Shown one piece after another: positions 33,671 to 45,024 of a DNA stretch of 64,000 nucleotides. The position numbers and the translations under genes were made by a program. The DNA lies in the NCBI GenBank assembly GCA_947396885.1, contig OX377202.1:25172001-25236000 (forward strand), read 5' to 3'. Position 1 is the stretch's first letter; the number at the start of each line of letters is the position of its first letter. Source of the DNA: Heligmosomoides polygyrus polygyrus (Eukaryota; Nematoda; Chromadorea; Rhabditida; Heligmosomidae). The notes beneath the pieces are model-generated. The model was not told where the DNA came from. It made no database searches and saw only the letters and a program-made list of their open reading frames with translations.

Positions 33671-35252
33671 CTTCTTCTTCAGCGTTTGTCCCGCTTCGAG
33701 GCGGGGTCCGCTATTCTGGTGTGGTGACGTCACTTTACACGATCAAATGCTTGATCGGGATGGATACCAGTTCAGGTCCACATGCAACGTATCAAGCCAA
33801 CGCTGCTTCGGCCGCCCTTTAGGCCGTTTTCCGGGCACATCTATGCTAGGGCCAATCTTCCTAACAGTGTCACCACTAGCTCGAAGAACGTGGCCATACC
33901 ACCGAAGGCGAGCTTCACGTAACTTGTCAGCAATTGGAGAGACACCAAACCTCTGGCGTATTTCTTCGTTGCGAATACGGTCCAGACGCGTAGCACCAGC
34001 CGTCCATCGCAGCATTTTCGTTTCCAGTACGCCGAGGCGAGTCTTAACCTCCTTGGTTGCAGGCCAGCACTCAGCTCCATACATCGCTACTGGTCGGACG
34101 ATGGTTCTATAAATTTTCCATTTAAGGCGTTCCGGTATCTTTCTGTCGCATAAAACGCCTGTCATCGAGCGCTATTTAGACCACGCTGCGCTCACGCGTG
34201 AGTTCACCTCGAACGTCAGACTACCATCAGACGCAATTGCAGATCCAAGGTACTTGAAGTTTGTTGTTCGTACTACCGTTGTGCCATTGATCTCACTTGA
34301 CCCGGCTTCGTTTACGTCCCTCGTCAAGTACTCAGATTTTTTGACGTTTAACTTGAGCCCGAACATCGCCAAGCGGCCGTACCAAGCTTGCGCTTGTCGC
34401 TCGAGTTCGTTCTTCTCTTCGCTTGCAAACATTAGGTCATCTGCATACAGCAGCGTCCAGGGGCAGGCTTCTGAAGGTCTCTCGAAATGGCATCCATTAC
34501 GACAACGAATAGGAGCGGAGAAAGCGCAGAGCCCTGGTGAAAACCGACGGAGATAGGAAACTCCGCCGATGTGCCGGCTGGCGTTCGCACACTACTCTTT
34601 GGACCAGAGTAAAGTATGCTCAATTAGCTCTTCGGGAACACCGTATTGTCGTAAGGCGTACCATATAACCTCACGCGCTACACGATCAAATGCTCTCTCT
34701 AAGTCGAGAAAAGCTACGTGCAGCGGCTTCTGCTTTTCGCGATGTCTCTCTACCAAAAGACGAGCAGCATGTATGGCATCGATGCTGCCACAGCCCGCTA
34801 CGAAGCCACATTGATTGGTGGAAAGTTGACGATATCGCGAATATGTCCACCTACAATTCGCTCGAACATTTTCATGCTGTGCGAGAGCAAGCGAATTGAA
34901 CGGTAATTCGTGCAGTCCGCAAGACTGCCCTTCTTCTTCCATATCGGGATCGTCGTGCTTTCCTGCCAACTACCAGGTACCTTCTTTTTCGTAACAACCT
35001 GGTTGAAAAACTTCGTTTGCCACTCAGCAGGAATTCAGCACCTCAACTTCCATAGGTCGGCCGCTATATCGTCAGGGCCTTGCCTGGCTTCATCTTCTTC
35101 AAAGCCGCTTCCGTCTCCTCCACAGTGATTTTCGGTACAGGACCGTGCGTAGGAGGGACGCAAGGGATGGGCGGATGGGCAAACTCTACTGTCGAAATTC
35201 TCTCGAAGTAGTCATGCCATCGTTTCATAGCCCTCTTGCGGTTCGTCAGGTA
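33671..35252 (-). mobile_element. RTE retrotransposon, 5'-truncated, broken
   Basis: Minus-strand LINE of the same family as the element at 53125 (about three quarters identical in protein). It ends 3' in a (gaa)n run, and tcgctttctt occurs on both flanks (33661-33670 and 35253-35262), a probable 10-base target duplication. It starts within the region upstream of the RT domain. Confidence 0.85.
33743..35250 (-). pseudogene. RTE reverse transcriptase, multiple frameshifts
   Basis: Three overlapping minus-strand pieces cover the RT. The first (34592-34969) has QLSTNQCGFVAGCGSIDAIH and HVAFLDLERAFDRV. The second holds SVGFHQGSALSPLLFVVVMD and a LYADDLMFA catalytic motif, near 34440. The third (33743-34165) is the C-terminus with YGAECWPATKEV, MLRWTAGATRLDRI and GKRPKGRPKQRWLDTL. 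The catalytic aspartates are still readable, but at least three frame changes separate the pieces, so it is dead. No endonuclease domain is present because the copy is 5'-truncated. Confidence 0.88.
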
Positions 35253-35262
35253 TCGCTTTCTT

Positions 35263-35699
35263 TCATAATCGGAAAAGGCCTACTCACTTCCAATCCGGAT
35301 CGAAGTAACCGCAGCACAAACCACATATGTACATGGCTAATCACAACCAGTATTCGAATGCGAGCGCAGCCCATTAAGTGTTGAATGCTTCCTGTTTTTC
35401 ACCCTTCCTACAGTTTTCTCTTCTAACTACCTAATTCGAGCTTATCTAAGGTATTTATGTTACTTGCGCTCACTTGCTTTTAGGCACCAATAATATTCTG
35501 ATGATGGAAAGCAGGCTCAAAGCAGCATCAACAAACCAACAGGTTCCGGTTCGTCATCAGTCATAAAAACGGGTACAAAATGTACGTGGAAGTTATCTCC
35601 TTGGAAAGCATTTCGCTCCTACGGAAGGAGAATTCGCAGTTAGTGTTTCGATTCGTTAAAAATCGTGTAGAGCATCGCAATCTACAAGGGCGTTGTTAG
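35263..35699. other. Unassigned sequence
   Basis: Nothing recognised in this stretch. Confidence 0.4.
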
Positions 35700-35835
35700 A
35701 AAGGGATTCTGGTCTCGTGGTGCACATTGCGAAACACTGCTATGTAGATCCTAGCCCCGCCCAGGTCAACTAGGACTTTCATTCTCCTGGGTCAATGGAT
35801 CTCACTTGTCTGAGAAGGATTGAAGCACTCAGGAA
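35700..35835 (+). repeat. Possible SINE 5' fragment
   Basis: ctggtctcgtggtgcacatt, tagccccgcccaggtcaact and atctcacttgtctgagaagg follow the order of the SINE head and body with strong drift. Confidence 0.45.
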
Positions 35836-35871
35836 ACCATTGGTAACCACAAGTCAATGTGCAGGGCACAT

Positions 35872-36149
35872 AAGGATAGGATAAGGGCCAAAGACAACTT
35901 CAATGAATCCCTTTTTGGATGCGCCACGCATTTTACTTCCACGGAATGTGAATGCGTATTTAGCATAAACAATGACTTGTGGTGGCCAGTTGATGTGCAA
36001 GCCAGTGTTTTATCCTGTACAGGCCATTCCGGTACCATTTCGGCGATCCCGGACGAGTGGAAGGCTTGGTTGACCCAGGCTGGAGATCCGAGCCTGCAAT
36101 TGGGTGCATGCGACAGCTGGCACATCCTCTAACGACACCACTGCGCGCC
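35872..36149 (-). repeat. tRNA-derived SINE, diverged full-length copy
   Basis: From the aaggataggataagg tail to the A-box-side end (caccactgcgcgcc). The B-box region reads ctggagatccgagcctgcaa. A deletion removes part of the gatgtcgtggaggc segment. Confidence 0.8.
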
Positions 36150-36181
36150 TATAGGCCAAATAAATAAAGAATAAAGAGACT

Positions 36182-36459
36182 AAGGAGGATTAGGGACGGC
36201 ACTATTCAACCTATTTTGGGATGCGCCACGCATTCGATTTCTACGGAATGTCGTGTAGCCGATTTGAATGCATATTTGGCTATACAATGGCTTGTAATGG
36301 CCAGACGTTGAACAACTCGGCGCTATATCCTTCCCAGACATGTGAGGTACCAATTCACCGACCCCGGGAGGTTGGAAGGCTTGGTTGACCTGGGCCCAAG
36401 AACCTGGTATCGGGTGCACACGACAGTCGGTACCTTATCCGACTGTGCTACACGCGCCC
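36182..36459 (-). repeat. tRNA-derived SINE, full length with B-box deletion
   Basis: Close to consensus, with A-box complement ccgactgtgctacacgcgcc. About ten bases are missing where the B box should be (gacctgggcccaagaacctg), so internal Pol III transcription is probably lost. Confidence 0.85.
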
Positions 36460-36465
36460 CTATAG

Positions 36466-36570
36466 GCAAACTATGCATTCAAATTGCCGTTATGATAACT
36501 CATAGAACTGGAATGCGTGGCGCATCTCGCAAAGGAAATGACTAACGCTGACCTTTATCAATTATCCTCT
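36466..36570 (+). repeat. tRNA-derived SINE, 3' fragment
   Basis: caaactatgcattcaaattg to gaaatgactaacgctgacc and a tttatcaattatcc tail, in orientation opposite to its neighbour, making a tail-out inverted pair with 36182-36459. Confidence 0.7.
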
Positions 36571-38182
36571 ACACGAGCGGTCATATACCGTCCCACCGAC
36601 CGACTTTGGTCTAACACGCAGCTGAAGGTCACTGTTCGTCATTTTCACGCGCTACGGTGGCACCGTGAGTCCTGTTCGCTCGAGAGATGCGAAGAGCGCA
36701 CTAGATGTCGTTGAAATTTTCCCAATTTTTTCCCAAACATGTGTATAGGAAGATAACATGGTATTCTACTGGCAACCAGCGACATCTGGTCAGTTACGGG
36801 TCTCTAGTGAAACACACTACAATAGCTTCAATTGTTGACTGGCCCTCAAACGTCGGCCTTGAGTAATTTGCATTACTCCTCCTAAATGACTGCAACTCGC
36901 ATCTTTGTTCTGTCTTTTTATGCTCCCTATTTCCGAAGGTTACACTGGTGCAGGAACAAACTCGGTAGGCATAAATGTAGGTAGGGGAAGAATTCGGACG
37001 ACTTTTCGTAGGCTCTGGCACCTTATTCTGGCGCCCCCGAACTGCGAAACGCACCACAGTGGCGCCCATCGTAGGCGACAGTGACATAGCTTTGAAGAAA
37101 TTGGTTTCAATGTCTGCATCCGATTTCAGAGGAGTTGGCCTGGTGGCAGCTACCGAGAGTGGCGAACATGGCAAAGCCCGCCAGATAACGGCATTGAATG
37201 GGCCAGCGCCGTGGACTAGCGCATAGCAGGGGAGTCAAGGAGCAGAAACCAACCGAGGTGTCGCACACAACTTCTTCGATTGAGAAGGACTATTGAAAAG
37301 AACATCGAGCAATTTTCTTCCCTATAGGAAGATAATCGAGGCCGTTACCACTCCTTGAATTGCCAACAAATGCATGGTTAGTGTGCATGGTCGCAACACC
37401 ACGTGCTTTTTTGCGTGCATTTGCTGAAGGATCAGGAGCAATGCCGGAGTCAGGAAGGTGGGACGGAAGTGGACGCTTTTCGATTCTTTCGCTATCAACA
37501 ACAATTTGGAAGCGCTTCAAGAGCATCCCCTCATGATTAGTTCCGGCGCTATGTCGTTGGACATGTTGTCTTCTCGACTTAGGTACTCGTAGCTAACACC
37601 TACGAAAACGTTCCTTCCGCTGAGACTAAATGGGCACACAAATCCTTCCTTCCTTAATGTTATCGTTTGCTTAACAATAGGATTACGATAGTTATGCTTA
37701 GCGTAAGTCTAATGTTAAGAAGACGATAACCATCCTCTACAGGCGTTAGTCAGGGTAACTTGCAGGCGCCAAGCTTTTCTTCAGGTAAAATCAAAAAGCA
37801 ACTACGTGAAGAAAAACCCAACATCGTTAGAGGTTGGGGATTCTGAATCAACAATGGAGGTGCGTAGGAGAAGCTACCATCCCAGCTCATACGCAATATT
37901 TTAGAAAAGCATGCTAAATCAATGCGATTCAGTCAGGACAGCTGAGGAGAAGAAAAAAAAATGACGAACACGTTAGTTAACCAAACTAACTGTTGTTGGC
38001 TATGAGGAACAAAAAAAAACTGGATTTGTCCAGTGTTCCATTAAACAAAAAACACAGAGTCGAGGATGTTGTGACAACAGTGACAAGCGAGGAGCGCGCA
38101 AATGCTATTTTATCAGCAGTCGTAACGACGACGATCGCTTGAATATGGATACACCTTAGCACATAAGTAGAGCGACTTAATG
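36571..38182. other. Unassigned sequence
   Basis: A 126-codon minus-strand frame (36794-37174) and a few shorter ones are present but unrecognised. No gene or repeat family supported. Confidence 0.4.
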
Positions 38183-38475
38183 GATAAGGATGTAGGATGC
38201 AGGACAACGTTACTTAATCCCTTTTGGGACGCGCCACGCATGCTACTTCTACGGGATGTCGTGGAGGCGATTAGAACGTGTACATAGCCGTAGAATGACT
38301 TGTGGTGGCCGGTCCATGAAAAAATCAGCAGTTTATCCTTCCCAGAGGAGTCTGGCACCAATTCACCGACCCTAGAGGGATGGAGGTTGGTCAGTGCCAA
38401 ACCAAAAACATCACATCGGATGACATCGGATGTACGCTGCAGCCGGCACGTCCTTCGACTGCGCTACACACGTCC
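38183..38475 (-). repeat. tRNA-derived SINE, full length, B box lost
   Basis: Tail ggataaggatgtaggatgca, body 'ttccCAGAGGAGTCTGGCACC' and end cttcgactgcgctacacacg fit the family. The B-box zone is replaced by a short duplication (catcggatgacatcggatg). Confidence 0.8.
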
Positions 38476-38502
38476 TTTAGAGGAACTTACCGTGCATGAT
38501 AA

Positions 38503-38537
38503 AGAAAGAAAGAAGGAAAGAAAGAAAGAAAAACAAG
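38503..38537. repeat. (GAAA)n microsatellite
   Basis: About eight gaaa/gaag units in tandem. Confidence 0.9.
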
Positions 38538-38785
38538 AACCAAAGGCGCGAGGCCAATAGAGACCTAAAAAGGATGCAAACAGATGTTTACGGCTAATAA
38601 CAGATAAAGGAGGAAACTGTGTGAGCAGCAGAGAGAACGGAAGCAGCCAATGTTACTGCTCCGAGATGGGTAACAAAAAGGAAGGTGGGGAAAGTGGCAG
38701 CATCGGTTAAATACTTTGGTGCCACTAAGGCTATTTGTTGTTTCATGATCTAAAGGCTGACTTGCTGACTTCAAGCCCGATGCGC

Positions 38786-38815
38786 TTATTGACGACGTTT
38801 CGGGCATAAACCCTT
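38786..38815 (-). other. Hammerhead-like relic (stem II and GAAACGTC only)
   Basis: Minus strand reads agggtttatgcccgaaacgt then cgtcaa. A ggg/ccc stem is followed by GAAACGTC, as at the Penelope-like ends at 51788 and 52600. The CTGANGA half is not convincing (gtgaaag), so this is at most an eroded motif. Confidence 0.25.
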
Positions 38816-39359
38816 TCACTTTTTCCTCCCAGTAATGGTAGGTAATACACTAAAAGAAATAACAATAAGGACATACGGACCCGGGACGTAGCTAATAAGA
38901 ACGACAAAAGTCCCTCATTCTCGAGCGGAACTGAAGCGCGGAGACGTTTGGATTCGTTATGTACGCATGGACAGTGACCGGTCATTTATGTGTCACGATG
39001 GTGTTCAGCGGTCACATCAGTCGTAGCCCGTATGGAGTGATAAGGCTCACCGCATACTACGTTTCTCCGTTCATGCCGACCCGCGGTTCCCAGCGCTTTA
39101 TTTCGAACACATTCTTGGTCTTTCTCTTCACATCTTCGACCAGAATATAGCGAGTAGTGAAGAACTTTGAAGATGAAGCGCAGGGAGCCACCCATTTTGG
39201 ACCAGAAGCTGTTTGGTTAAAGATCAACTGGTTACTTAATAGCATACGGTGAGGACATGGAATCACATTGAACTGAATTGCATTGAATAACTTCCCACAC
39301 AATATACGAACAAATATTTTCATCTTAATTTCATTACATCTAAATATGTCAACATATAC

Positions 39360-40422
39360 CATATTCGAATCACTCTCTTTCTTAAAGTTTTCTTCAACGA
39401 AGAGATCGCGCCATGAATGCGTCCAGCTCGCTGCGATTTTAAATCGATTGACAGGGTAAATGTTGCTCTCTTGAGACAGGGAGGTGAAAATGTGTGAAGA
39501 TGTGACTCTCTCCAAATGAAATTCGACACTTAAAGTGAGATTGGACTCTTCTAAACAAGCTCTTGAAATCAAACTGAACAGCTTCCAAGTTGAAACGGGC
39601 TTCTTCCAGATTACACTAGAGAGCTCGAGAAGGTTAGAATACTTTTAGATCCAAGAAAAATTTAACATAATTTTTTGATTTTTAAAATTCAGTAGCCCCA
39701 ATAACAAAACGAACGCATTGTTTGTTAACTTTATAAAAATTTTAATTTTAAAGAAAACTTGTGTTTAAAAACATATTTCAGGGCACATAAAGAAAACAAG
39801 TTTTCTTCAACGAAGAAATGGCGCCATGAGTGCGTCCATCTCGCTGCGACTTCAAATAGATTGACAGGGCAGATGCTGCTTTCATGAGATAGCGAAGTGA
39901 GGATATGTGCGGTATCGACGAATGTTTTTGTTTTACTGTTTACAAGCGTGTAAATTCTCACACATAGAATTTTTGCTACCAAATAAACTAAACCGCAGTG
40001 AACTGGACGAGTGACGGCGCCATATCTTCTTCCAACACGCAAAAACTTGCACCTTTCTGTGCTCAATAACAAGTTTTAAAACACAAACTTTACTTAAAAA
40101 GTATTTTTAAAAACTTCAGAACAGTGTGTGCACTTATTCACTGACTTATTCAGAATTCGAAAAGAGAACTTCATAGAAAGTCATCCTCAATTTTTCTTGC
40201 ACAGAAAGTAATCTATTTAGTTGTCTAGGAGATATTTTAATGTGAAAAAAGCTTGCTTAGATTTGCAAGCTGTTCACTTTGATTTAGAAACAATTTTCAA
40301 ATCAAACTGGACTTTTCTAAGCTTGCTTAGAAAAGTCCAGTTTGATTTGAAAATTGTCCGATTTGGTTTGAGAAGTGTCCAGTTTAATTTCAAAGATGTC
40401 CAATTTGACGTGAAAATGATAT
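39360..40422. mobile_element. TIR element family, copy 2 plus adjoining fragment
   Basis: A full copy runs from about 39500 (aaatgaaattcgacacttaa) to 40422 (caatttgacgtgaaaatga). Immediately before it, 39395-39500 repeats the internal block (cttcaacgaagagatcgcgc and gattgacagggtaaatg) that recurs at 39800-39905 inside the full copy, so a second, truncated copy abuts it. The right arm carries four phased near-repeats of the type gtccagtttgatttgaaaa. Confidence 0.7.
40290..40357. repeat. Perfect 33-bp palindrome with 2-base loop
   Basis: Bases 40290-40322 are the exact reverse complement of 40325-40357, separated by tt. It sits in the right arm of the TIR element, formed from the gtccagtttgatttg repeat unit facing its own inverse. 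Confidence 0.95.
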
Positions 40423-40487
40423 AAAATTTCCAGAAGCGTTCGAGAAGCTTATACATTTTTGACTTATTCATGATCCATTGTCTAACT

Positions 40488-40668
40488 TGGCACGCTGTAA
40501 TGCAAACGGAGAAGCGCCTACTGTCACGTGCAACCGGATTGAGTTTCCTGGCTCGCCCCCGACCCGTGAGGGCAGCAGCCAAGCGTTTCAACCCTCCGGT
40601 GAACTGGCACCAGATTGCTCTGGCAGCGATAAGACATTAACCTGCACTATTCATCAGCTGGAATGCTC
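40488..40668 (+). repeat. tRNA-derived SINE, degraded 5' part
   Basis: gcacgctgtaatgcaaacgg corresponds to the A-box area. actgtcacgtgcaaccggat, ccgacccgtgagggcagc and gaactggcaccagattgctc follow the family order. Ends near ttcatcagctggaatgct. Confidence 0.6.
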
Positions 40669-40670
40669 GA

Positions 40671-41065
40671 CTCACACAAGTGAGAGAAGACCTCTGAAGT
40701 TCCGAGCTTCGCCGACAATTGAAGATTAGAGACGCTGTCGCGTGGGCCAAGTTGTCGATAATTAGGTGGGCCGGCCACGTAATGCGCTTCGCAGACGCCC
40801 GCTGGACGAGAGCCGTCACCGACTGGATTCCGCGGGTTGTCAAGAGAACATCAGGACGCCCACCAACGCGTTGGTCAGACTTCTTCGTGAAAGCCCTGAA
40901 CGACCGATATGACGCTCTTCGTTCGCTTCGCTTCGCTCCTCGAACTAGGGTGATCCATTTAAGCACTCTGGCGTGCGACAGGAACGAATGGAGACGCTAC
41001 TGACGCCCGCTCGAGCAAGTCGGTGATCAATGGGACGACAGGTGATACAGGTGAGGTGATCCATC
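40671..41065 (+). mobile_element. RTE-type LINE 3' fragment, best-preserved of three
   Basis: A 95-codon frame (40719-41003) reads KIRDAVAWAKLSIIRWAGHVM, then TRAVTDWIPRVV, SGRPPTRWSDFFVKALNDRYDAL and LACDRNEWRRY, the C-terminal region after the RT in RTE elements. A local ttcgcttcgcttcgc slippage expansion near 40918-40936 lengthens it. The 3' end is gacaggtgatacaggtgagg, a short repeat tail. It is 5'-truncated and keeps no catalytic motif. Confidence 0.85.
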
Positions 41066-42016
41066 AGCTGGCCGCCGAAGAAGGAATAAAACGAGCACCC
41101 TTCCAAAAGCCTGCACTTTATAGAATAGGTATTAAACGTATCACATGCCAAATAGATATCAATGAACGCCATCCTTTGTCCATATCCTTTACTTTCAACG
41201 GTGTCTTTCAAGGAGACGTGGGTCGGCATCGTTTACTGCACTAGCGAGGAAATGACTGGTGAAGTGGTTGATAATTGTGACGTTTTGTTTTAGTTCAAGG
41301 CTGCTCGAGCGCCACCACAGTGCTGAACAACAGCGCAAGTTCAGCTCATAGTCTCTTGGTACCGTACCCTTGCCTACTCTACGTTTGGCGCGTCTCTCCA
41401 TCTCATTCTGATAGCAATAGGAGATTGTATTCACTGCTCGAACGCCGCGAAAATTGCGTACGGTTTCGCAGCAAAGTACGCACATGCAGGATAGGAAATC
41501 CGAAATTACACAACGAAAAAACCCAAATTCAGCGTGCTACGATGAGCACGGCAAGCACGTGGTGACATAGCTCCGTACCTATGTTCGCCCTTCGTTTTTC
41601 ATTTTTTCCTAACTTTTCACCAGAAGAAACTTTTTAGCGCCAAATTTCTTTCTGATGAGGGTTAGAACTCAAAGGACCGTTGCATGTCTGCACACGGTGA
41701 AGAGGGCAATCCTCGAGGGACCTCGCGCAACACACGATTAACTACTTGATGCGTGCGCTTCCACGTATCAAGTTGCTAGAGCATCATAAATCAACCAAGG
41801 CATCACTTTTTCGTTTTTCCTGCCTATAAGTTAGAAAGGACACGGCGCACTCATATTCGCATGAAGAAGACTATCAAAGTCCTTGGACTCTTTGGATTTG
41901 TTAAATGATACGGAACGGTGTGGGCGGTCGTGAAGTCGTGCGAAGGCTTGTTCGCACATACCGTTTTACATAGGTGAAACGAAAAATCATAGTTTTGACC
42001 AAATAATCCATTTGTA
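41066..42016. other. Unassigned sequence
   Basis: No recognisable gene or repeat family. Confidence 0.4.
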
Positions 42017-42304
42017 GGGCCGTGTGTAGCGCAATCGGAAGAGGTGCCGGCTGTCGCGTGCACCCGATATCAGGCACTTCGCTCGAATTTTCCGCCCAGC
42101 CCAACCAAGCCTTCCATCCCTCCGCGGTCGGTGAATTGTTACCAGACTTGTCTGGGAAGGATAAAGCGCTGACTTGATCATCCAACTGGCCACTGCAAGT
42201 CACTGCATGTCCAAATACGTATGTAAATCGCCTCCATGATATCTCGTAGAGGAAGAATGCGTGGCGCATCGCAAAAGAGATTGAGTAACGCCGTTCTTTA
42301 CCCC
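42017..42304 (+). repeat. tRNA-derived SINE, full length
   Basis: gggccgtgtgtagcgcaatc keeps the A box. The B box reads cttcgctcgaattttcc. The body is intact to gattgagtaacgccgttctt. The flanks aatccatttg (left) and aatcatttg (right) may be a target duplication. Confidence 0.88.
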
Positions 42305-42316
42305 TGTAATCATTTG

Positions 42317-42584
42317 AGCTCGAACCCTACTGAAGCACGATAGGAAAAGGTGCCAACTGTCGCGCGAGCCGAATCGAAGTATCCAAAGGTTCGTGTCCCC
42401 AGTGCTGGTGAACTTGTGCTTGACTTGTTTGGGAAGGAACGAGCAGTTATCGTTCATCAGACGGCCACTGTAAATCACTGCATTGGCCGAAAGGGCACTC
42501 AAGTTGCCTTCAGAACTTTCCATAAAAGTGGAACACGTGGCGCATCCACAGGGGTTGATTAAGTCTCTGCCTTTGACTTTATTC
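42317..42584 (+). repeat. tRNA-derived SINE, diverged
   Basis: aaggtgccaactgtcgcgcg, ttgacttgtttgggaaggaa, catcagacggccactgtaaa and cgtggcgcatccacaggggt align in order. The head is drifted, with no good A box. Head-to-tail with the previous copy. Confidence 0.75.
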
Positions 42585-42639
42585 TTATCATTACATCCTT
42601 CTTTCATCTTCAGAGCAGCCATTGTTCTGCACTAGTCAA

Positions 42640-42740
42640 GCCCCGCCGAGATGCGCCACGCATTTCGTTTCTATAGGTACAATATGAATGCGTATTTCGC
42701 ATGTACAACGACTTGCGACGACGAACTGATGGAGACGTCA
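42640..42740 (-). repeat. tRNA-derived SINE, 3' fragment
   Basis: gagatgcgccacgcatttcg, tatgaatgcgtatttcgcat and acaacgacttgcgacgacga are the 3' part of the body in inverse orientation. Confidence 0.65.
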
Positions 42741-43110
42741 AGAGTTTTAGCAGACGCTACTAGTCCTGAGAAATCTGTAATCAGTTGATTGACCGAGGCG
42801 GCATTCGGTGAATATAAATCTAAATCTAGAATTGGTTTGTGAAAAGCTTGAAGTCGATGCCTGATGCCGAGTGCGCTATACGTAGCACGAGCTGTAGTGG
42901 CAGCAAGTAATCCACTTGTTCATAGTACAGAAAAAACGTCGTTTAAGTGTGATTTGGTTGCATGTGTGAAAGTGAGATACGGCAAATGTAAGTCACGTAG
43001 CGCTCCAATGAACTAATGTTCGAGTTGAGAACAGATGTGTAGGAGCGAGGCGAACCTGTGTGCATAAATATTATGACATGAAAGGGTCAGGAGTGGTGTG
43101 GTGTCTAAAT
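42741..43110. other. Unassigned sequence
   Basis: Nothing recognised in this stretch. Confidence 0.4.
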
Positions 43111-44063
43111 ATACCATTCCCGCATCGAACTGTACACTTTAAAATCAAATTGGGCACTCTTCTAAACAAGATCCAAACAAGATTGACGCTTCTGAAATGA
43201 AAATCTGAAAAAATCTGAACATTGTCAAGAATCAAGAAGAGCAGATTTTATTCAGATTAAACTAGAGGTTCCCCAATACGGTTAGGATAGGAAAATTGCT
43301 TGTTGGAGGAAATGAGGAAAATTTAGTGAAAATTTTGTAGAAATTTGTAAACTCACTAAAAAGCGAACACAATTTTGAATTTAAAATTAAAAATTTGAAC
43401 GTAAGTTTGATATTTTATAAAAACGTTATCCTTTGAGGATAATAGTAAATTAAATTTTATTTTAAAGTACACAAAAGCGGCAGTCATTTAGTGTGCTAAA
43501 GAGAAGATCGCTCCATGCATTCGATCAGATAGACGCGATTTCATTTGATTGATAGTGTAAATGATGCTTACTTGAATCAGGGATGTGAATATATGGGTGT
43601 TTTTTATAACTGCTCTTGTTGCACCGGTTACATATGTGATACTCCACTCAAGCAGAATTTTTGCTATTAATCGTATAAATTTGCAAAGACCTAGTTGAGT
43701 GTATGGTGCGTTTTAGTAACTAAACGTTTGCCGCCTTCCTGCATTTTCAAACAAAATTTAATTAATGAATAAATAAAGTAAAATAAACGTTTAAAATATA
43801 ATAAATAATATAACATAACATAAAAAATAATTAATAGTTTTCGCCAAAAAAAATTTGCTACAAAATTTGAAAGAGCGAGCTCTCCTATTGGAGCAGAATT
43901 TTTTTTTTAAGTCATACGGAGTTTTCTTTGTATAAGGCGTTATTCGAACCGAGCTGGAAGGCCTCTAGTTTAAAGTGGAAGGCAATCATTTTAATTCAGT
44001 CTGACTTCAACAGCATTAAGCTTACTTAGAAGAGTGTCCAATTTGACGTTGAAATAATGGTAT
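43111..44063. mobile_element. TIR element family, copy 3 (full length)
   Basis: The left end ataccattcccgcatcgaac and the complement of the right end (gtccaatttgacgttgaaat then aatggtat) are inverted. A TA flanks each end, suggesting a TA target duplication. The interior has the shared block (gaagatcgctccatgcattc, tgttgcaccggttacat, ctccactcaagcagaa) and is very AT-rich. About 950 bp, no coding capacity. Confidence 0.75.
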
Positions 44064-44389
44064 AGGTGTAATAAATTCCTTAGACATCATCAAGGCTACG
44101 TTGCAGGTCTGCCTAATTCAATTCACACCTAGTCTTCGTCATCATGTCGAGTTGTTCGCTGCACCTTCATGTTACCCTCAGTTCACGGTTCACTAAGTCC
44201 GACAGAGCACAATGATGTCTAGATGCCGAAGCCACCTGGCTCATCCTGAAGGCTAGAGAAAGGAGAAGGTGGGATGCCTTCAAAATAACCAAAAAGAATC
44301 GCAAGTAACGGTGCATCCGAAAAACACACACACACATGAGCCTTGATTTCTGAACAGGAGACAGTGGGGTACTGTAACAGTCATGCATG
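44064..44389. other. Unassigned sequence
   Basis: Nothing recognised in this stretch. Confidence 0.4.
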
Positions 44390-44905
44390 AGCTCAGCCTG
44401 CCTTTGAAGTGGTCGGCAAAAAGCGTGGAGGCTGGGCGGCGAAGCCCGCAAATGGCTGTGGTGCGCGCTCGAGAGACAGCAGGCGGCAGATGAGGCGCAG
44501 AAGCCGTGCCGATGACTTAGAAGGCGAGCGAACGTAATAACGAGAGAAGGTGTGCAAGCTGCAGGGCGCCGGCGGCGTTGAAACCACGCCTGATTTCTGC
44601 AAAATGGCGCTCTGCAGCGCGGATCGATGCGACTGCAGCGATCGCCGGTCGCGGCGGCACTGGCGCCGCTGCAGCAGCAGCAGCACCGGCGGCGGCGGCG
44701 AGCGGGACGGGATGAGCGAGTGAGAGACATCAGCACAAATCATGAGGGAGGTCTGCAGGGGACCGCAGCCGCCGCATTCCCATTCCCAGTGCACCGATGG
44801 CGGTTTTTTAGCCGCCGGACTCGAGGCCATCCGGAAAACTGGCTGGGAAGCCGCGCAGACACTGCCTCCTGAAACGGTGCCGTCCGCAGCGAAGGAGAGG
44901 ATTCA
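44390..44905. other. GC-rich island with CAG/CGG triplets
   Basis: The strongest GC-rich block in the window, with gcagcagcagcagc near 44669-44683 and a cggcggcggcgg run near 44689-44700, bordered by very AT-rich sequence. Long frames are open on both strands (190 codons minus at 44167-44736, 145 codons minus at 44393-44830), none recognisable. It could be a CpG-rich promoter or first exon of a host gene or a horizontally distinct segment. Composition alone cannot decide. Confidence 0.35.
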
Positions 44906-45024
44906 GTGCAAGCTTTCAGTGGGTTTGATGTCTCAGAAGGGGTTTTAGAACACAAACCGCAGGTTTTATGTAAGCCTGCTACTCCTTTACTCATAGTGGG
45001 GTAATCCTCGGTTAGAATAAGTTT

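Larger units (their letters stand above)
38476..39359. other. Unassigned, with (gaaa)n tract
   Basis: A gaaagaaagaagg-type tract lies at 38503-38537. A hammerhead-like relic lies at 38786-38815 (see separate entry). No gene identified. Confidence 0.4.

Noticed and set aside
38503..38560. Lysine-rich end of a frame (KERKKERKKEKQ)
   Set aside because: Translation of the (GAAA)n microsatellite.
44167..44830. Long minus-strand frames of 190 and 145 codons
   Set aside because: They overlap in different frames of a triplet-rich GC block, where stops are rare by composition. No domain seen.
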